From Rhodocyclaceae bacterium (lineage in GTDB: Bacteria > Pseudomonadota > Gammaproteobacteria > Burkholderiales > Rhodocyclaceae): a stretch of 38,351 bases of DNA. The translations under genes and the position numbers were made by a program. Where the stretch lies: NCBI GenBank assembly GCA_022072095.1, contig JAJVIJ010000053.1, forward strand, positions 1 to 38,351, read 5' to 3'. The notes beneath the pieces were generated by a model that ran no database searches, was not told the origin of the DNA, and worked only from the letters and a program-made list of their open reading frames with translations. Positions 15,621 to 26,100 of this stretch are shown piece by piece; position 1 is the first letter of the stretch, and each line of letters starts with the position of its first letter.

Positions 15621-15938
15621 ATGAGTCGCCCGACCACGCTGCCCGATGCCGACGCCCTGCGCGACGCCCTGCGCTCGGTGATCGACCCGGAAGTCGGGCT
15701 GAACATCGTCGACCTCGGCCTGGTCTATAGCTTGGCCATCGATGCGGGCACGGTCGTGGTCGAGATGACCATGACATCGCCCGCCTGCCCCCTCGGCGAC
15801 ACGATCAGCGACGAGGTCGACGACGTGCTGACTGCGAACACCCCGGCGGATACGCCGATCGACGTACGGCTGGTCTGGGACCCGCCCTGGACACCGGCCC
15901 GGATGACGGAAGCCGCTCGCCGCCACTTCGATCGCTGA
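15621..15938 (+). CDS. MIP18/DUF59 family metal-sulfur cluster assembly protein
   Basis: A 105-residue DUF59 protein related to SufT, PaaD and eukaryotic MIP18, which take part in Fe-S cluster maturation. The landmarks are SVIDPEVGLNIVDLGLVYSL and MTSPACPLGDTISDEVDDVL, where the conserved Cys lies. It is a single-domain protein without the C-terminal zinc region of PaaD. ATG 15621 gives the usual N-terminal length. The stop is nine bases before the next gene, so the two are likely co-transcribed. The stretch 15372-15620 before it shows no gene. Confidence 0.85.
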   Translation: MSRPTTLPDADALRDALRSVIDPEVGLNIVDLGLVYSLAIDAGTVVVEMTMTSPACPLGDTISDEVDDVLTANTPADTPIDVRLVWDPPWTPARMTEAARRHFDR

Positions 15939-15947
15939 GGCTCGCCG

Positions 15948-17039
15948 ATGGCGATGCCCAGCGCGCTGCCACGTGCCCTGATGCTGATGGCCATGGTGGC
16001 GCTGGTCACGGGTGTGCTGGCCGGACTGGCACGGCTGGCCGTCTTGGTGCCGCCTTTCGCGGCGTCGCAGGCAGGCCACCACGGCGCCCTCATGATTGCC
16101 GGTTTTCTCGGTACCGTGATAGCGCTCGAGCGCGCTGTCGCGCTCGCCGGGGGTGGATTGCGCTGGCCCTTCCTCGGACCACTCGCCGCAGGCCTCGGCG
16201 GCCTTTGCCTGCTGGCCGACCTGCCTATCGCAGTTGTACATGCGCTGTTCGCCGTGGCGGGGCTGATCCTGACCATCGGCAGCGCGCTGCTGTTCATCCG
16301 CCAGCCGGCGACCCATCTCGCCACCCTTGCACTCGGCGCCGCCGCCTGGCTTGGCGGCCTGCTCGTCTGGCCGGTCCAAGGTTCGCTGCTGGCCGCGGTG
16401 CCGTGGTGGATCACCTTTCTGCTGCTCACCATCGCCGGCGAACGGCTGGAACTGACACGCCTCCTGCCCACCTCCCGCGCGGCGCGCCGACTGTTCGGCA
16501 TCACGGTCGCGGTACTGCTTCTTGGCCCACTGCTCGCCCTGTGGCAGGAGCAGCCTGGATTGCAGCTCTTGGCCGCAGGATGCATCGCGTTGGCACTGTG
16601 GCTGCTGCGTCAGGACATCGCGCGCCACACGGTCAAGCAACAGGCCCTGACACGCTACATCGCGGCCTGCCTGCTATCGGGCTACGCCTGGCTCGCCTTT
16701 GGCGGCGTGCTCGGACTCGCCGGCGGCTTCGCGCCGGGCAGCGCGTGGCGGGATGCGGCGCTGCACGCCATCTTTGTCGGCTTCGTCATGGCCATGATCT
16801 TCGGCCACGCACCGATCATCTTTCCCGCCGTGGCAAAGCTCAGGATTCCCTACCATCCGGTGTTCTACCTTCCGCTCGCGCTGCTGCACCTGAGCTTGCT
16901 CGGCCGCACGGTCGGCGACCTTCTCGCATGGCCGGGTCTGGCGCGCGCCGCCGCGACCGGCAATGCGCTGACGCTGCTGTTGTTCGCCCTGATCGTGCTA
17001 GCGCGGGCGTTCCTCGGCCGACGCTCGGCACGCCGCTGA
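15948..17039 (+). CDS. Polytopic membrane protein, distantly NnrS-like
   Basis: A 363-residue inner-membrane protein with about eleven or twelve hydrophobic helices. HHGALMIAGFLGTVIALERAV near residue 45 and HAIFVGFVMAMIFGHAPIIF near residue 273 carry His residues within membrane segments. This layout recalls NnrS, a haem/copper membrane protein found with nitric-oxide stress genes. The match is by motif style only, so function is uncertain. It directly follows the DUF59 gene, a pairing also compatible with nitrosative or Fe-S stress. Confidence 0.7.
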   Translation: MAMPSALPRALMLMAMVALVTGVLAGLARLAVLVPPFAASQAGHHGALMIAGFLGTVIALERAVALAGGGLRWPFLGPLAAGLGGLCLLADLPIAVVHALFAVAGLILTIGSALLFIRQPATHLATLALGAAAWLGGLLVWPVQGSLLAAVPWWITFLLLTIAGERLELTRLLPTSRAARRLFGITVAVLLLGPLLALWQEQPGLQLLAAGCIALALWLLRQDIARHTVKQQALTRYIAACLLSGYAWLAFGGVLGLAGGFAPGSAWRDAALHAIFVGFVMAMIFGHAPIIFPAVAKLRIPYHPVFYLPLALLHLSLLGRTVGDLLAWPGLARAAATGNALTLLLFALIVLARAFLGRRSARR

Positions 17040-17120
17040 CGAAGGGATCTGCATGCCGTCCCGCGCTGACGTGATCGATGGCCCGAAGCGGTGATCGTCG
17101 CTGACGACCTCGGAAGGCGC

Positions 17121-19343
17121 TCAGCCCCGCTCCCGCCGCAAGGCCGCATACAAGGCACGAACGCGATCATCATCGCGCCAGGTGTCCAGCTCCACGGGCA
17201 GGCGGCGACGCCAGTTGGGATGCTGATGATCCAGGCTACCGGGAACGTTGGCCTGCTCGGCGAGACAGAAGATGTCCTCCGGTTGCACGACCAGCAGCTT
17301 GGCCGGAGTGCGCGCGAGATAAGTCTGGATGGCCAGCGCGAGTGCATCGGTCATGTAGGGAAGCTTGCCGGGATCCGTGTCCATGCCCGCGGGCAGCAAG
17401 CCCTCCCTCGCCAACGCCTCGAGCACGCGCACGCGATCCCGTGCGCGCGCCTCGCGCAGCGCGTCGGCCTGGGAGTCTGAAAAGAAAAGTCCCAACGCCG
17501 CGCGCTGTTCGATATCGCTGCCGCACCAGAAGCCCGCCAGCGTGGGCAGGTCGTGGGTGCTGAGCGTGACCAGCGCTGCGCGCGGATAATCGGCCGGGGG
17601 CTTGAAGTGCTGGTCCGGCGTGCGCTCGAACAGGAAGGGACGGTAGCTCAGCAGCCCGGCCTCGGCGAGCCTCGGACGAAAGCCATCCGGCACCGTGCCC
17701 AGGTCCTCGCCGATGACCAGGCAGCCATGGCGCCAACCCTCCAGGCTCACGACGGCCAGCATCTCCTCGAACGGATAGCTGACGTAAGCGCCTTCTGCCG
17801 GCGGACGGCCGGCCGGTACCCAGAACAGGCGCGCAAGCGCCATGACGTGGTCGATCCGCAATGCCCCGGCATGGCGCATGTTGGCGCGCAGCGCGGCGAT
17901 CATCGGCGCGTATCCGGCCGCGCGCAAGCGGTGCGGCACGAAGGGTGGCAGCCCCCACTCCTGGCCGAGCAGGTTGAAATCGTCGGGCGGCGCTCCGGCA
18001 TGGGCGCCTTGCGCGAACACGCCCTGCCAGGCCCAGACTTCCGCGCCACCCGGATTGACGCCCAGGGCGAGATCGAGGTAGAGACCGACGGCCATCTGCC
18101 GACCCAGGCAGGCCTGTCCGAGCGCCTGCAGCTGCTCGTCGACCAGCCATTGCAGCCAGGCGTGGTAGTTCACCGCGTCGCCGTGCCCGGCGGCAAAGGC
18201 CGCCACACCGTCCCCGTCAGGATCGCGCAAGGACTCCGGCCAGACCGGCCAACCCCAGATGCCGGCGTCTTCGCGACCGCAATGGGCCTGGATGGCCTCG
18301 AACAAGGCGTGACGCTCCAACTCGACGCCACGCGCGGCGCGGAAACGGGAGAAAGCCTGCGCCCGCTCGCTGCCCGTGGCCAGATGCCGGTCGCAAAACT
18401 GTCGATACAGCAGGCCGAGCACCTCGAACTTCGCGGCGGCCACATCGACGTAATTCACCAGATCGGACTGTCGCAGCCGGGCGAGCCGGGCCTGAAACGC
18501 GGGCTCACCCACCCGCGCGCGCGCTTCGACGCACTCCGAAAACTCCGGAATGGCTTCGACATCGAGGTACAACACGTTGAGGAAGCAACGGCTGGAAGGG
18601 CTGTACGGACTAGCGCGCGCCGGGTCGTGCGTGAACAGCGCATGCAGCGGGTTCAGGCCGACGACACCCGCGCCCATGTCCGCGGACAGCTCGATCAGCT
18701 GTGCGAGATCGCCGAAATCGCCGATCCCCCAATTGCGCTGCGAACGCAGGCCGTACAGCTGCACGGCCGGGCCCCAGGTCCGACGGTCACCGTCGAGCGC
18801 TGCCGGCTGATGACACTGGACCGGCGCGACGATCAGCCGGCAGCGCCCCAGGACAGTGCGACCGCCGTCCTGATCGCGACTCAGCTCGAGCAGGTAGTAG
18901 CCAGGGGCTTCGATCGGCGGCAGATCGAGCGCGTATCGCAAGTAACGGCGGCCAGCCAGCTCGCACTCCGCGACCACGCGGCCATCGACCGGCCGGAAGC
19001 GATCAGCGTGCTGCACGCATGCCGGCGACTCGCCCGGCCGTACACCGTCGTCGGCGCGCAGGCGCCAGTACCAGAACGCGTCCGCGCTGTCGTCCGGAAT
19101 GGTGACGCTGATGTCGACGGGCCGGCCGACAGCGGACGCCAGCACCGGCGGCAACAGGCGTTGCCAGTCCTCGGCATCGAGCCGCTCGAGCTCGGCCTCG
19201 GCCCGATCGGGATCCATGCCCATCGCCGCGAGCAGGCGACGCCGCGTCTCGTCCGTAGTCGGGTGCCGCGTGCCCCAGATGTCGTGATAATGGTCGGCGA
19301 TGCCCAGGCGTTCGGCCAGCCGATGGAGCGCGTTGACGTCCAT
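17121..19343 (-). CDS. malQ: 4-alpha-glucanotransferase (amylomaltase)
   Basis: A 740-residue GH77 enzyme that transfers maltosyl or longer glucan units between alpha-1,4 chains. The N-terminal 190 residues are the extra domain seen in long proteobacterial MalQ. The GH77 barrel follows: QLYGLRSQRNWGIGDFGDL near 215, the nucleophile Asp in ALRIDHVMAL near 497, acid/base Glu in VIGEDLGTVP near 545, and the third Asp in STHDLPT near 596. It starts four bases after glgB stops and is the last gene of a minus-strand operon. With GlgB it handles glycogen remodelling and linear malto-oligosaccharides. Confidence 0.93.
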   Translation of the reverse strand: MDVNALHRLAERLGIADHYHDIWGTRHPTTDETRRRLLAAMGMDPDRAEAELERLDAEDWQRLLPPVLASAVGRPVDISVTIPDDSADAFWYWRLRADDGVRPGESPACVQHADRFRPVDGRVVAECELAGRRYLRYALDLPPIEAPGYYLLELSRDQDGGRTVLGRCRLIVAPVQCHQPAALDGDRRTWGPAVQLYGLRSQRNWGIGDFGDLAQLIELSADMGAGVVGLNPLHALFTHDPARASPYSPSSRCFLNVLYLDVEAIPEFSECVEARARVGEPAFQARLARLRQSDLVNYVDVAAAKFEVLGLLYRQFCDRHLATGSERAQAFSRFRAARGVELERHALFEAIQAHCGREDAGIWGWPVWPESLRDPDGDGVAAFAAGHGDAVNYHAWLQWLVDEQLQALGQACLGRQMAVGLYLDLALGVNPGGAEVWAWQGVFAQGAHAGAPPDDFNLLGQEWGLPPFVPHRLRAAGYAPMIAALRANMRHAGALRIDHVMALARLFWVPAGRPPAEGAYVSYPFEEMLAVVSLEGWRHGCLVIGEDLGTVPDGFRPRLAEAGLLSYRPFLFERTPDQHFKPPADYPRAALVTLSTHDLPTLAGFWCGSDIEQRAALGLFFSDSQADALREARARDRVRVLEALAREGLLPAGMDTDPGKLPYMTDALALAIQTYLARTPAKLLVVQPEDIFCLAEQANVPGSLDHQHPNWRRRLPVELDTWRDDDRVRALYAALRRERG

Positions 19344-19346
19344 GCC

Positions 19347-21290
19347 CTAGTCCCCAGCTGCCGGTCTCAGCAGCAGCACCGACAGCGGCGGCAAGGTCAG
19401 CGACAGCGATTGCGCATGGCCGTGCGCGGCCACCGGCACCGTGGTGACACGGCCCCGATTGCCCAGTCCGGAACCGCCGTAGTCGAGCGCATCGCTGTTC
19501 AGGATCTCCAGCCAGTCGCCGGAAAGCGGTACGCCGACGCGATAATCGGCGCGCACGACCGGCGTGAAATTGCACAGCACGAGCACCTGCTCGGTCTGGC
19601 TGCCGCCTCGCCGCAGAAAGCACAACACGCTCTGGTCGGCATCATGGCAATCGACCCAGGCGAAGCCGTCGGCCGAAAAATCCTGCGTGTGCAGCGCCGC
19701 GTGCGCCCGGTAGCAGCGATTCAGGTCACCGATCCAGCGCTGCACGCCGGCATGGAATGGATACTGAAGCACCTGCCATTCCAGACTTTCGTCATGCTGC
19801 CACTCGCGCCGCTGACCGAACTCGCCGCCCATGAACAGCAGCTTCTTGCCCGGGTGTGCCCACATGAATCCGTAGAGCAGGCGCAGATTGGCGAACTGCT
19901 GCCACTCGTCGCCGGGCATCTTGCCGATCAGCGCGCCCTTGCCATGAACCACCTCGTCATGGGACAGCGGCAACACGAAATTCTCGTGGAAGGCGTACCA
20001 GATGCCAAAGGTGATGCGGCCGTGGTGATATTTCCGATGCACGGGATCCTGCTGGAAATAGCCCAGCGTGTCGTGCATCCAGCCGAGGTTCCACTTCATG
20101 CCGAAACCGAGGCCGCCGGTGTAAGTCGGGCGTGACACCATCGGCCACGCGGTCGACTCCTCGGCGTAGGTCTGCGTGTCCGGGTGGTGGCGGTATACCG
20201 CGGTATTGAGCTGGCGCAGAAACGCGACCGCTTCGAGATTCTCCCGGCCGCCGTAGCGATTCGGAATCCAGTCACCGTCACCACGGGCGTAGTCCAAGTA
20301 GAGCATCGAGGCGACGGCGTCGATGCGCAAGCCGTCCGCATGATAGCGATCCAGCCAAAACAACGCGCTGGACAACAGAAAGGCGCGCACTTCGTTGCGG
20401 CCGTAATTGAAGATCGCGCTGCCCCATTCCGGATGAAACCCCTGCCGCGGATCGCGGTGCTCAAACAGGGAGGTGCCGTCGAAGTCGATGAGACCGTGGC
20501 CGTCGGTCGCGAAATGTGACGGCACCCAATCGAGAATGACGCCGATCCCCGCCTGGTGCAGCGTGTCGATCAGGAACATGAAATCGTCCGGGTTGCCAAA
20601 ACGCGCGGACGGGGCGAAATAGCCGGTGGTCTGATAGCCCCAGGAGCCGAAAAACGGATGCTCCATGACCGGCAGCAACTCGACATGGGTAAATCCGGTC
20701 GCCAGGACATGCTCGACGAGCAGCGGCGCGATCTCACGATAACTCAACGACCGATAGCCCTCGCCGGGCACGCGCCGCCATGAGCCCAGATGGACCTCGT
20801 AGATGGCGATCGGCGCATCCAGCCGATTCGACTCACGCCGTCTCGACATCCACGCCGCGTCGCCCCAGCGGTAGTCCGCATGGTCCAGATCCCAGACACG
20901 CGAGGCCGAGCGCGGCGGCACCTCGGCGAAGGTCGCGAACGGATCGGCCTTCTCGAGCAGTCTGCCGTCATGAGTCCGAATGGCGTACTTGTAGGCGTCA
21001 CCCTGGGCGACGTCGGCAACGAACCCTTCCCACAGGCCCGCACCGTCTTCGCGCCGCACGAGCGCATGTCGGCCATCCCGCCAGTGATTGAAATCACCGA
21101 TCACCGACACCGCCTGCGCATTCGGCGCCCACACTGCGAACGACACCCCGGTGTACCCGTCCACCTCGGCACGATGCGCGCCCAGCTTGTGTTGCAGATG
21201 CGCATGGCTGCCCTCCCGAAACAGGTACACGTCGTGTTCGCTCAGCCGCGAATAGGGCCGCACCGCACGCATTGCGGGGAGTGTGCTCAT
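19347..21290 (-). CDS. glgB: 1,4-alpha-glucan branching enzyme
   Basis: A 647-residue GH13 branching enzyme that makes the alpha-1,6 branches of glycogen. A CBM48 domain (about 35-120, with [20 protein letters not shown]) is followed by the catalytic barrel. The nucleophile Asp is in [10 protein letters not shown] (about 323), acid/base Glu in YAEESTAW (about 376) and the transition-state Asp in [12 protein letters not shown] (about 443). The short N-terminus is the single-CBM48 type. ATG 21290 overlaps the stop of the GGDEF/EAL gene as ATGA. No glgA, glgC or glgP is in the window. Confidence 0.94.
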   Translation of the reverse strand: MSTLPAMRAVRPYSRLSEHDVYLFREGSHAHLQHKLGAHRAEVDGYTGVSFAVWAPNAQAVSVIGDFNHWRDGRHALVRREDGAGLWEGFVADVAQGDAYKYAIRTHDGRLLEKADPFATFAEVPPRSASRVWDLDHADYRWGDAAWMSRRRESNRLDAPIAIYEVHLGSWRRVPGEGYRSLSYREIAPLLVEHVLATGFTHVELLPVMEHPFFGSWGYQTTGYFAPSARFGNPDDFMFLIDTLHQAGIGVILDWVPSHFATDGHGLIDFDGTSLFEHRDPRQGFHPEWGSAIFNYGRNEVRAFLLSSALFWLDRYHADGLRIDAVASMLYLDYARGDGDWIPNRYGGRENLEAVAFLRQLNTAVYRHHPDTQTYAEESTAWPMVSRPTYTGGLGFGMKWNLGWMHDTLGYFQQDPVHRKYHHGRITFGIWYAFHENFVLPLSHDEVVHGKGALIGKMPGDEWQQFANLRLLYGFMWAHPGKKLLFMGGEFGQRREWQHDESLEWQVLQYPFHAGVQRWIGDLNRCYRAHAALHTQDFSADGFAWVDCHDADQSVLCFLRRGGSQTEQVLVLCNFTPVVRADYRVGVPLSGDWLEILNSDALDYGGSGLGNRGRVTTVPVAAHGHAQSLSLTLPPLSVLLLRPAAGD

Positions 21291-23086
21291 GACGCTTCCG
21301 CACCGACCGGGACGGTATCGAGCCGCAAATCGAACCAGGCACGGCAGGTGGCACACTCGGCGGCCGGCGACGGCGCTGCGCAATAATGCCCCTGCACGGC
21401 GTCGACGCCGTGGGCGGCGAGATGAGCAAGCTGGGCTGCCGATTCGACCCCCTCGGTGACGACGCTCATCCCCATGGCATGGCCCATCATGACCATCGCG
21501 TCCACCAGCGCCGAGGCCGCCGGGACCTCGACGACATCGTCGATGAAGGAACGATCGAGCTTGAGCACATCGACCGGGAAGCGCCTCAGATAGCTCAGAC
21601 TGGAATACCCCTTGCCGAAATCGTCCAGCGCCAGCCGCACACCGCGGCGTCTGAACTCCGCGAGCGCCGCCAGTGTGCCCTCACCCTGGCCGAGCAGCAC
21701 GCTTTCGGTCAGTTCCAGGATCAGCGCCTGCGGCGGAAAGCCGAGATCGGCTAGCACACGATCAAGACTTTCGGACAGATAGGGCTCGCGTACCTGGCGC
21801 GGCGACAGGTTCACCGACAGGTAAAAGTCGGTCGCGACTGCGGCACGCAAGGCCAGTGCCGCGCGGCACGCGGTTTCGAGCACCCAGGCGCCGATCGACA
21901 GGATCAGTCCGGACTCTTCCGCGAAAGGAATGAAGCGGTCCGGACCGACCAGTCCCTCGCGCGGGTGATGCCAGCGCACCAATGCCTCCACTCCCACGAC
22001 GCGACCGCTGGCCAACGAAAACTGAGGCTGGAAATACACCTCGAACTGATCGTTGGCCAAGGCGTGCCGGAGTTCCGTTTCCAGCGAGTAACGCGCCAGA
22101 ATGCCGGACTCCATGCGCGTCGAAAAGAAACGTGCGGCATTGCCCCCCGCGGCCTTGACCTGATACATGGCGGTATCCGCATGTTGCATCAGCCGATCCA
22201 GCGTCTCGCCATCGACGGGATAGGAGGCGATGCCCAGGCTGGCCGTGACGAATGCCTCGCGACCGACGAGCGTCATCGGACGCGCGAGTGCCGCCACCAC
22301 CTTGTGCGCGACCACCTCGGCGTCGTCCGCGCGCTCCACTTCCGCGAGGAAAATGGCGAACTCGTCACCGCCTATCCGCGCTACCGTATCGGACTGGCGC
22401 ACGCAATCCAGCAATCGCCCGGCCACCGTCTCCAGCACCTCATCGCCGGCGGCATGGCCGAGGCTGTCATTGAGCTGCTTGAAGTTGTCGAGGTCGACAT
22501 AGATCAGCGCCATGCTCAGGCCATAACGTCGGGCACGTTCGGCGGCCACCTTGAAGCGATCCGCCAGCAGCATGCGGTTGGGGAGCTGCGTGAGCATGTC
22601 GAAATGAGCCTGGTGCCGAAAATGCTCGTCCTGCGCACGCCGTTCGCCCGCATCACGCAGCACGCAGACATATCGCGGACCGCCATTCGACCGCGTCCCC
22701 GGCAGCGCCGCGAGCGTCACCTCCACCTCGATCATGTCACCTTGGCGACAGCGAGCCTGCCAGAATCCGCCCAACTCCGCAGAAGGAACACCCTCCGGGT
22801 TCGCCGCGGACCAGGCCAGCTGTGGCAGCAGCACGCGCAGATCGCGGCCGCGCAGTTCGTGCTCGTCGAAGCCGAGCAGGGTTCGCACGACTCCGTTCGC
22901 GGCCTCGATGCGGCCCGCCGCATCCAGCGTCAGCACCCCGTCCGCATTGGCGTCGGCGATCGCCAGCACGTGGCCTGTTGCCCCCTGATCAGCCGCCGCT
23001 TGCTCCGGTGGAAACCGCTTCATCAGCTTGCGCGAGGCCCAGGCCAGGGCGGTCAGCGAGAGTAGCGCAGTCATCAGCTTTTTCAT
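21287..23086 (-). CDS. PAS-GGDEF-EAL cyclic-di-GMP signalling protein
   Basis: A 599-residue membrane-anchored protein: a short N-terminal hydrophobic segment ([14 protein letters not shown]), a PAS sensor (about 40-150), GGDEF (about 160-315) and EAL (about 335-580). The cyclase site is canonical ([11 protein letters not shown] near 237). The EAL domain keeps the known residues: EAL in VGVEALVRW, Asn in NLSPRQ, Glu in LELTES, the Asp pair in [12 protein letters not shown], Lys in LKLDRSF and Glu in TEGVES. It could therefore make and break c-di-GMP, with PAS setting the balance. ATG 23086 is preferred to GTG 23098. The stop overlaps glgB by four bases, tying the signal to glycogen metabolism. 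Confidence 0.92.
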   Translation of the reverse strand: MKKLMTALLSLTALAWASRKLMKRFPPEQAAADQGATGHVLAIADANADGVLTLDAAGRIEAANGVVRTLLGFDEHELRGRDLRVLLPQLAWSAANPEGVPSAELGGFWQARCRQGDMIEVEVTLAALPGTRSNGGPRYVCVLRDAGERRAQDEHFRHQAHFDMLTQLPNRMLLADRFKVAAERARRYGLSMALIYVDLDNFKQLNDSLGHAAGDEVLETVAGRLLDCVRQSDTVARIGGDEFAIFLAEVERADDAEVVAHKVVAALARPMTLVGREAFVTASLGIASYPVDGETLDRLMQHADTAMYQVKAAGGNAARFFSTRMESGILARYSLETELRHALANDQFEVYFQPQFSLASGRVVGVEALVRWHHPREGLVGPDRFIPFAEESGLILSIGAWVLETACRAALALRAAVATDFYLSVNLSPRQVREPYLSESLDRVLADLGFPPQALILELTESVLLGQGEGTLAALAEFRRRGVRLALDDFGKGYSSLSYLRRFPVDVLKLDRSFIDDVVEVPAASALVDAMVMMGHAMGMSVVTEGVESAAQLAHLAAHGVDAVQGHYCAAPSPAAECATCRAWFDLRLDTVPVGAEAS

Positions 23087-23104
23087 GTCTGGTACCACGA
23101 TCGC

Positions 23105-26100
23105 CTAGCGCGTGGCCGGGCCGGCGTCCGGATCGGGCTTGCCCGGCACCGGCTCGGCAAGCTTTTCCACCTTCGGATCGACCCAGCTCCCGGTCACGCG
23201 GTACTCGTAGGCAAACAGTTTGTCGATCGGGTCGCGCAGCACCTTCGACGCCAGCAGCGCGGCCAGTCCGACCGCCGGATTGGCGAGCATCGTGCCTACC
23301 GCAACGGATTCACCCAGCGCCGGCTGCACGCGCACACGCAGGTCCTGGGTTTCTCGCTGCAAGCTGATTTCCCCGCGCATGAATATCTTCGCCGATGGCC
23401 CGGACATGGTCAGATCGTCACTGCGCATCACGCCGCGCTGGATCCGAAACGCGCCGTCGATCTGGTCGAAGGCCAGACCCTCGCTGAATATATCGCGGAA
23501 ATCGAGCGTGATCCGGCGTGGCAGCGATTGCAGGCTGAGCACGCCCAGCAAGCGTCCAACTCCCGGCTCGATCTTGCTGAACTGACCGTTGCGCGCCGCC
23601 AGCCTGCCTTCGCCCTCGAGCGTCGGATAGTCGATCGTCGTCGGTGGACCCCGCCAGGCGAGGCTGGCCTCCAGATTCGCCGTGCCGCGCCGCATCAGGT
23701 CTGCATGGCCGAAGCGCTCGAGCAGCTTGCCGACATTGCCGGAGTCGAACTTGATCTTGATGCGGGTGTCCGGCTGGGTCGCCGCGAACGACCACGCCCC
23801 CTCGCCGCTCAGACGCCCATCGGGGTTGCTCAACACGAAGGGGGCTAGCCGCCACGTCCCGGCGCGGTTGCGCGCGACGAACTCGAGGCGCCCGACACGA
23901 TTGCCGGCCCAGCTGAACTGTTCGATCTGCACGTCGAAGGCCGGCAACTCGACGTTCGTGCGCAGCGACGACGCGTCCCCTCTGGCCACGACATCGTCGC
24001 CCACACCCAGCTTCGAGAAGCGAGCCACGACCCGTCCGGCACTGCCCTCCTGTGGGCGCCAGGCGATATCGCCGCTCGCCTCGTTCGACGCGAGCTGCAC
24101 TGCCCATCCCCCTGCCGCATTGCGCACCCGCGCCGTCACCGAAGCGAGCTGTTGCCCGAACAGGTGCAGCTCGTCAGCCTTTAGATCGAGCTGCGTGCTT
24201 CCCGATCCCACCGCCATGCCGCCCACCATACCGTCCGCCACGACCCGGCGCCAGGCATCCAGATCGAGCCGCGGCAGCCTGACCGTGGCCTGGATGCCCC
24301 GCTCGGGCAGCACCGGCAGCTCCGCCGTCCCGATGGTCACCGCGGTCGCCATGCTCATCGCCTCGGCACCCTGGCGCCTGCGCTCGATGTGCATGCGCGC
24401 GACATTGCCCAGGCTCGCCCGCCACACCTCCCGTGACCGCCCGCCGTCCGAGCTTTCCACACGCTCGACGCGCAGCGGCATGGCTTCCGCCGCCGACTTG
24501 TTGAAAGGCGCAGGCAGGCTCGAGGCGATGCCCTGCAAACTTGAATCCAAGGTGAAGTCCACGCTTTTCTTGCGCACGTTGAGCCGCCCGCTCCAGCTCG
24601 CCGCGCCTGAAAGATGTTCGAGCAGCGGCCACTCGAAAAACCGGTACAGGGCGGCCATCGTGGCCCCTCCCTGCACCTGCGCCTGCACCCCGCCGCCGTT
24701 TCGCGTACGCGCCGTCAATGTCAGCGGCTGGCCGAGAAACTTCCCCTGCGCATTGCGCACGTTCAGCGCATCATTGCCGAATTCGATCAGCGCCGACGTC
24801 TCGGTCAGCGGCGGCAGGGCGGGATCGATCACCAGACGGTTGTCGACGATGCTCAGGCTGCCCCTGGCGCTCGTGTCGGCTGTCCGGTCCAGCGGGATCG
24901 TCAGCGCCAAGTCCAGGCTGGCCTGGCCGGTCGCGCGCATATCCTCGGTGAAGTGATCGATGTAAGCGCCGACCGGACTGGCCTCGACGAAGCGCAGGAA
25001 CTCGGCCGTCGGGCCGCTTGCCCGCCCGCGCACCGTCAGCACCGGATCGTGATCGAGATCGCGGATTTCCGCCTGCGTCGGGCCGATCCCCGTGCCCAGA
25101 ATCCGGCCTTGCCGCGCACGCACACGCATGCCCGAGCCCTCGAACGTCAGCTCGCCGGACAGGTCGCGGATCTCCGGCCACTCGGGTGCGAACCGCAGCG
25201 TCGCCGCCGACAGCGGCACCGTCGCCAGAAACTGCCCCCCCCGCCTGTCGGCGAACGGAAACCGACCGAGATCGCCTTTGACGACGATGCGCGCCGCATG
25301 CACATTGCCGGCGCGCACGGCCGCCCGCACCCAGGCGCGCGCATCGCGATTGATCCACAGCGGCATGTAGCGCCAGACCACGGCGCCGTTGGCACGCGCA
25401 ATGCGGACGTCCAGATCCAAATCGCCAAGTGCGCCCGGGCGCGTCCGGAACACACCCGACAGCGTGCCGGCGGCGTCGGCATTTTCGAAACTGGCCTCCT
25501 GCACACCGAACTCCAGACCGGTTTCCAGCCGTTTCCAACGGGCGCGCAACGCCAGCCGTTCCAAGGCGATGCGCGGCTCGGCAAGAATTTCCGGTAGCTC
25601 GAACACGGCCGCGCCGCCATCGATGCTCAGCGTGCCGGAGGTTTCGGTACCGACGAGGTGTCCGCTCAAGCCGGAAAAACCCGGCACGCCGCCCGCCGCG
25701 GAGTGCCCCAGGCCACGGAAGCTCGCGTCCACCTTGAAGGCCGTCGGCGCCGTGAGCGCTCCACTCCAGACGAAGCTCATCTCCGCGACCTGTCCTTTCG
25801 GGGCATGCGCGGCGACCTGCTCGCGCAACTTTCCCGGCAACGGCAGGAAGCTCGTCAGATGGCTCAGCACTTCGAGATCGAGGCCCCGCCCGGACAGCTC
25901 GCCATGTTCGGGGCGCTTCGCCGACGCCGGCTGCCACGAGAGCCGAAAAGCCGCCGGCGCGAAACGCTGCGCCGGCGCTCCCGCACCGAGCACGAGCACC
26001 AGATTCTGACCGGCGACGGTGATCGTGCCGTCCGGATCCGTGGCCGCGCCGCGCCCGGCCGACAGCCGCCCCGATGCCTCGGCCAGCTCCATCAGCGGCA

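Noticed and set aside
17553-20135. An 860-codon plus-strand open frame opposite malQ and glgB
   Set aside because: It is a third-position shadow of two clear enzymes, rich in Arg, Gln and His, with no recognisable domain.
21965-23065. A 366-codon plus-strand open frame opposite the GGDEF/EAL gene
   Set aside because: The opposite strand carries perfect GGDEF and EAL motifs, and this frame has no domain.
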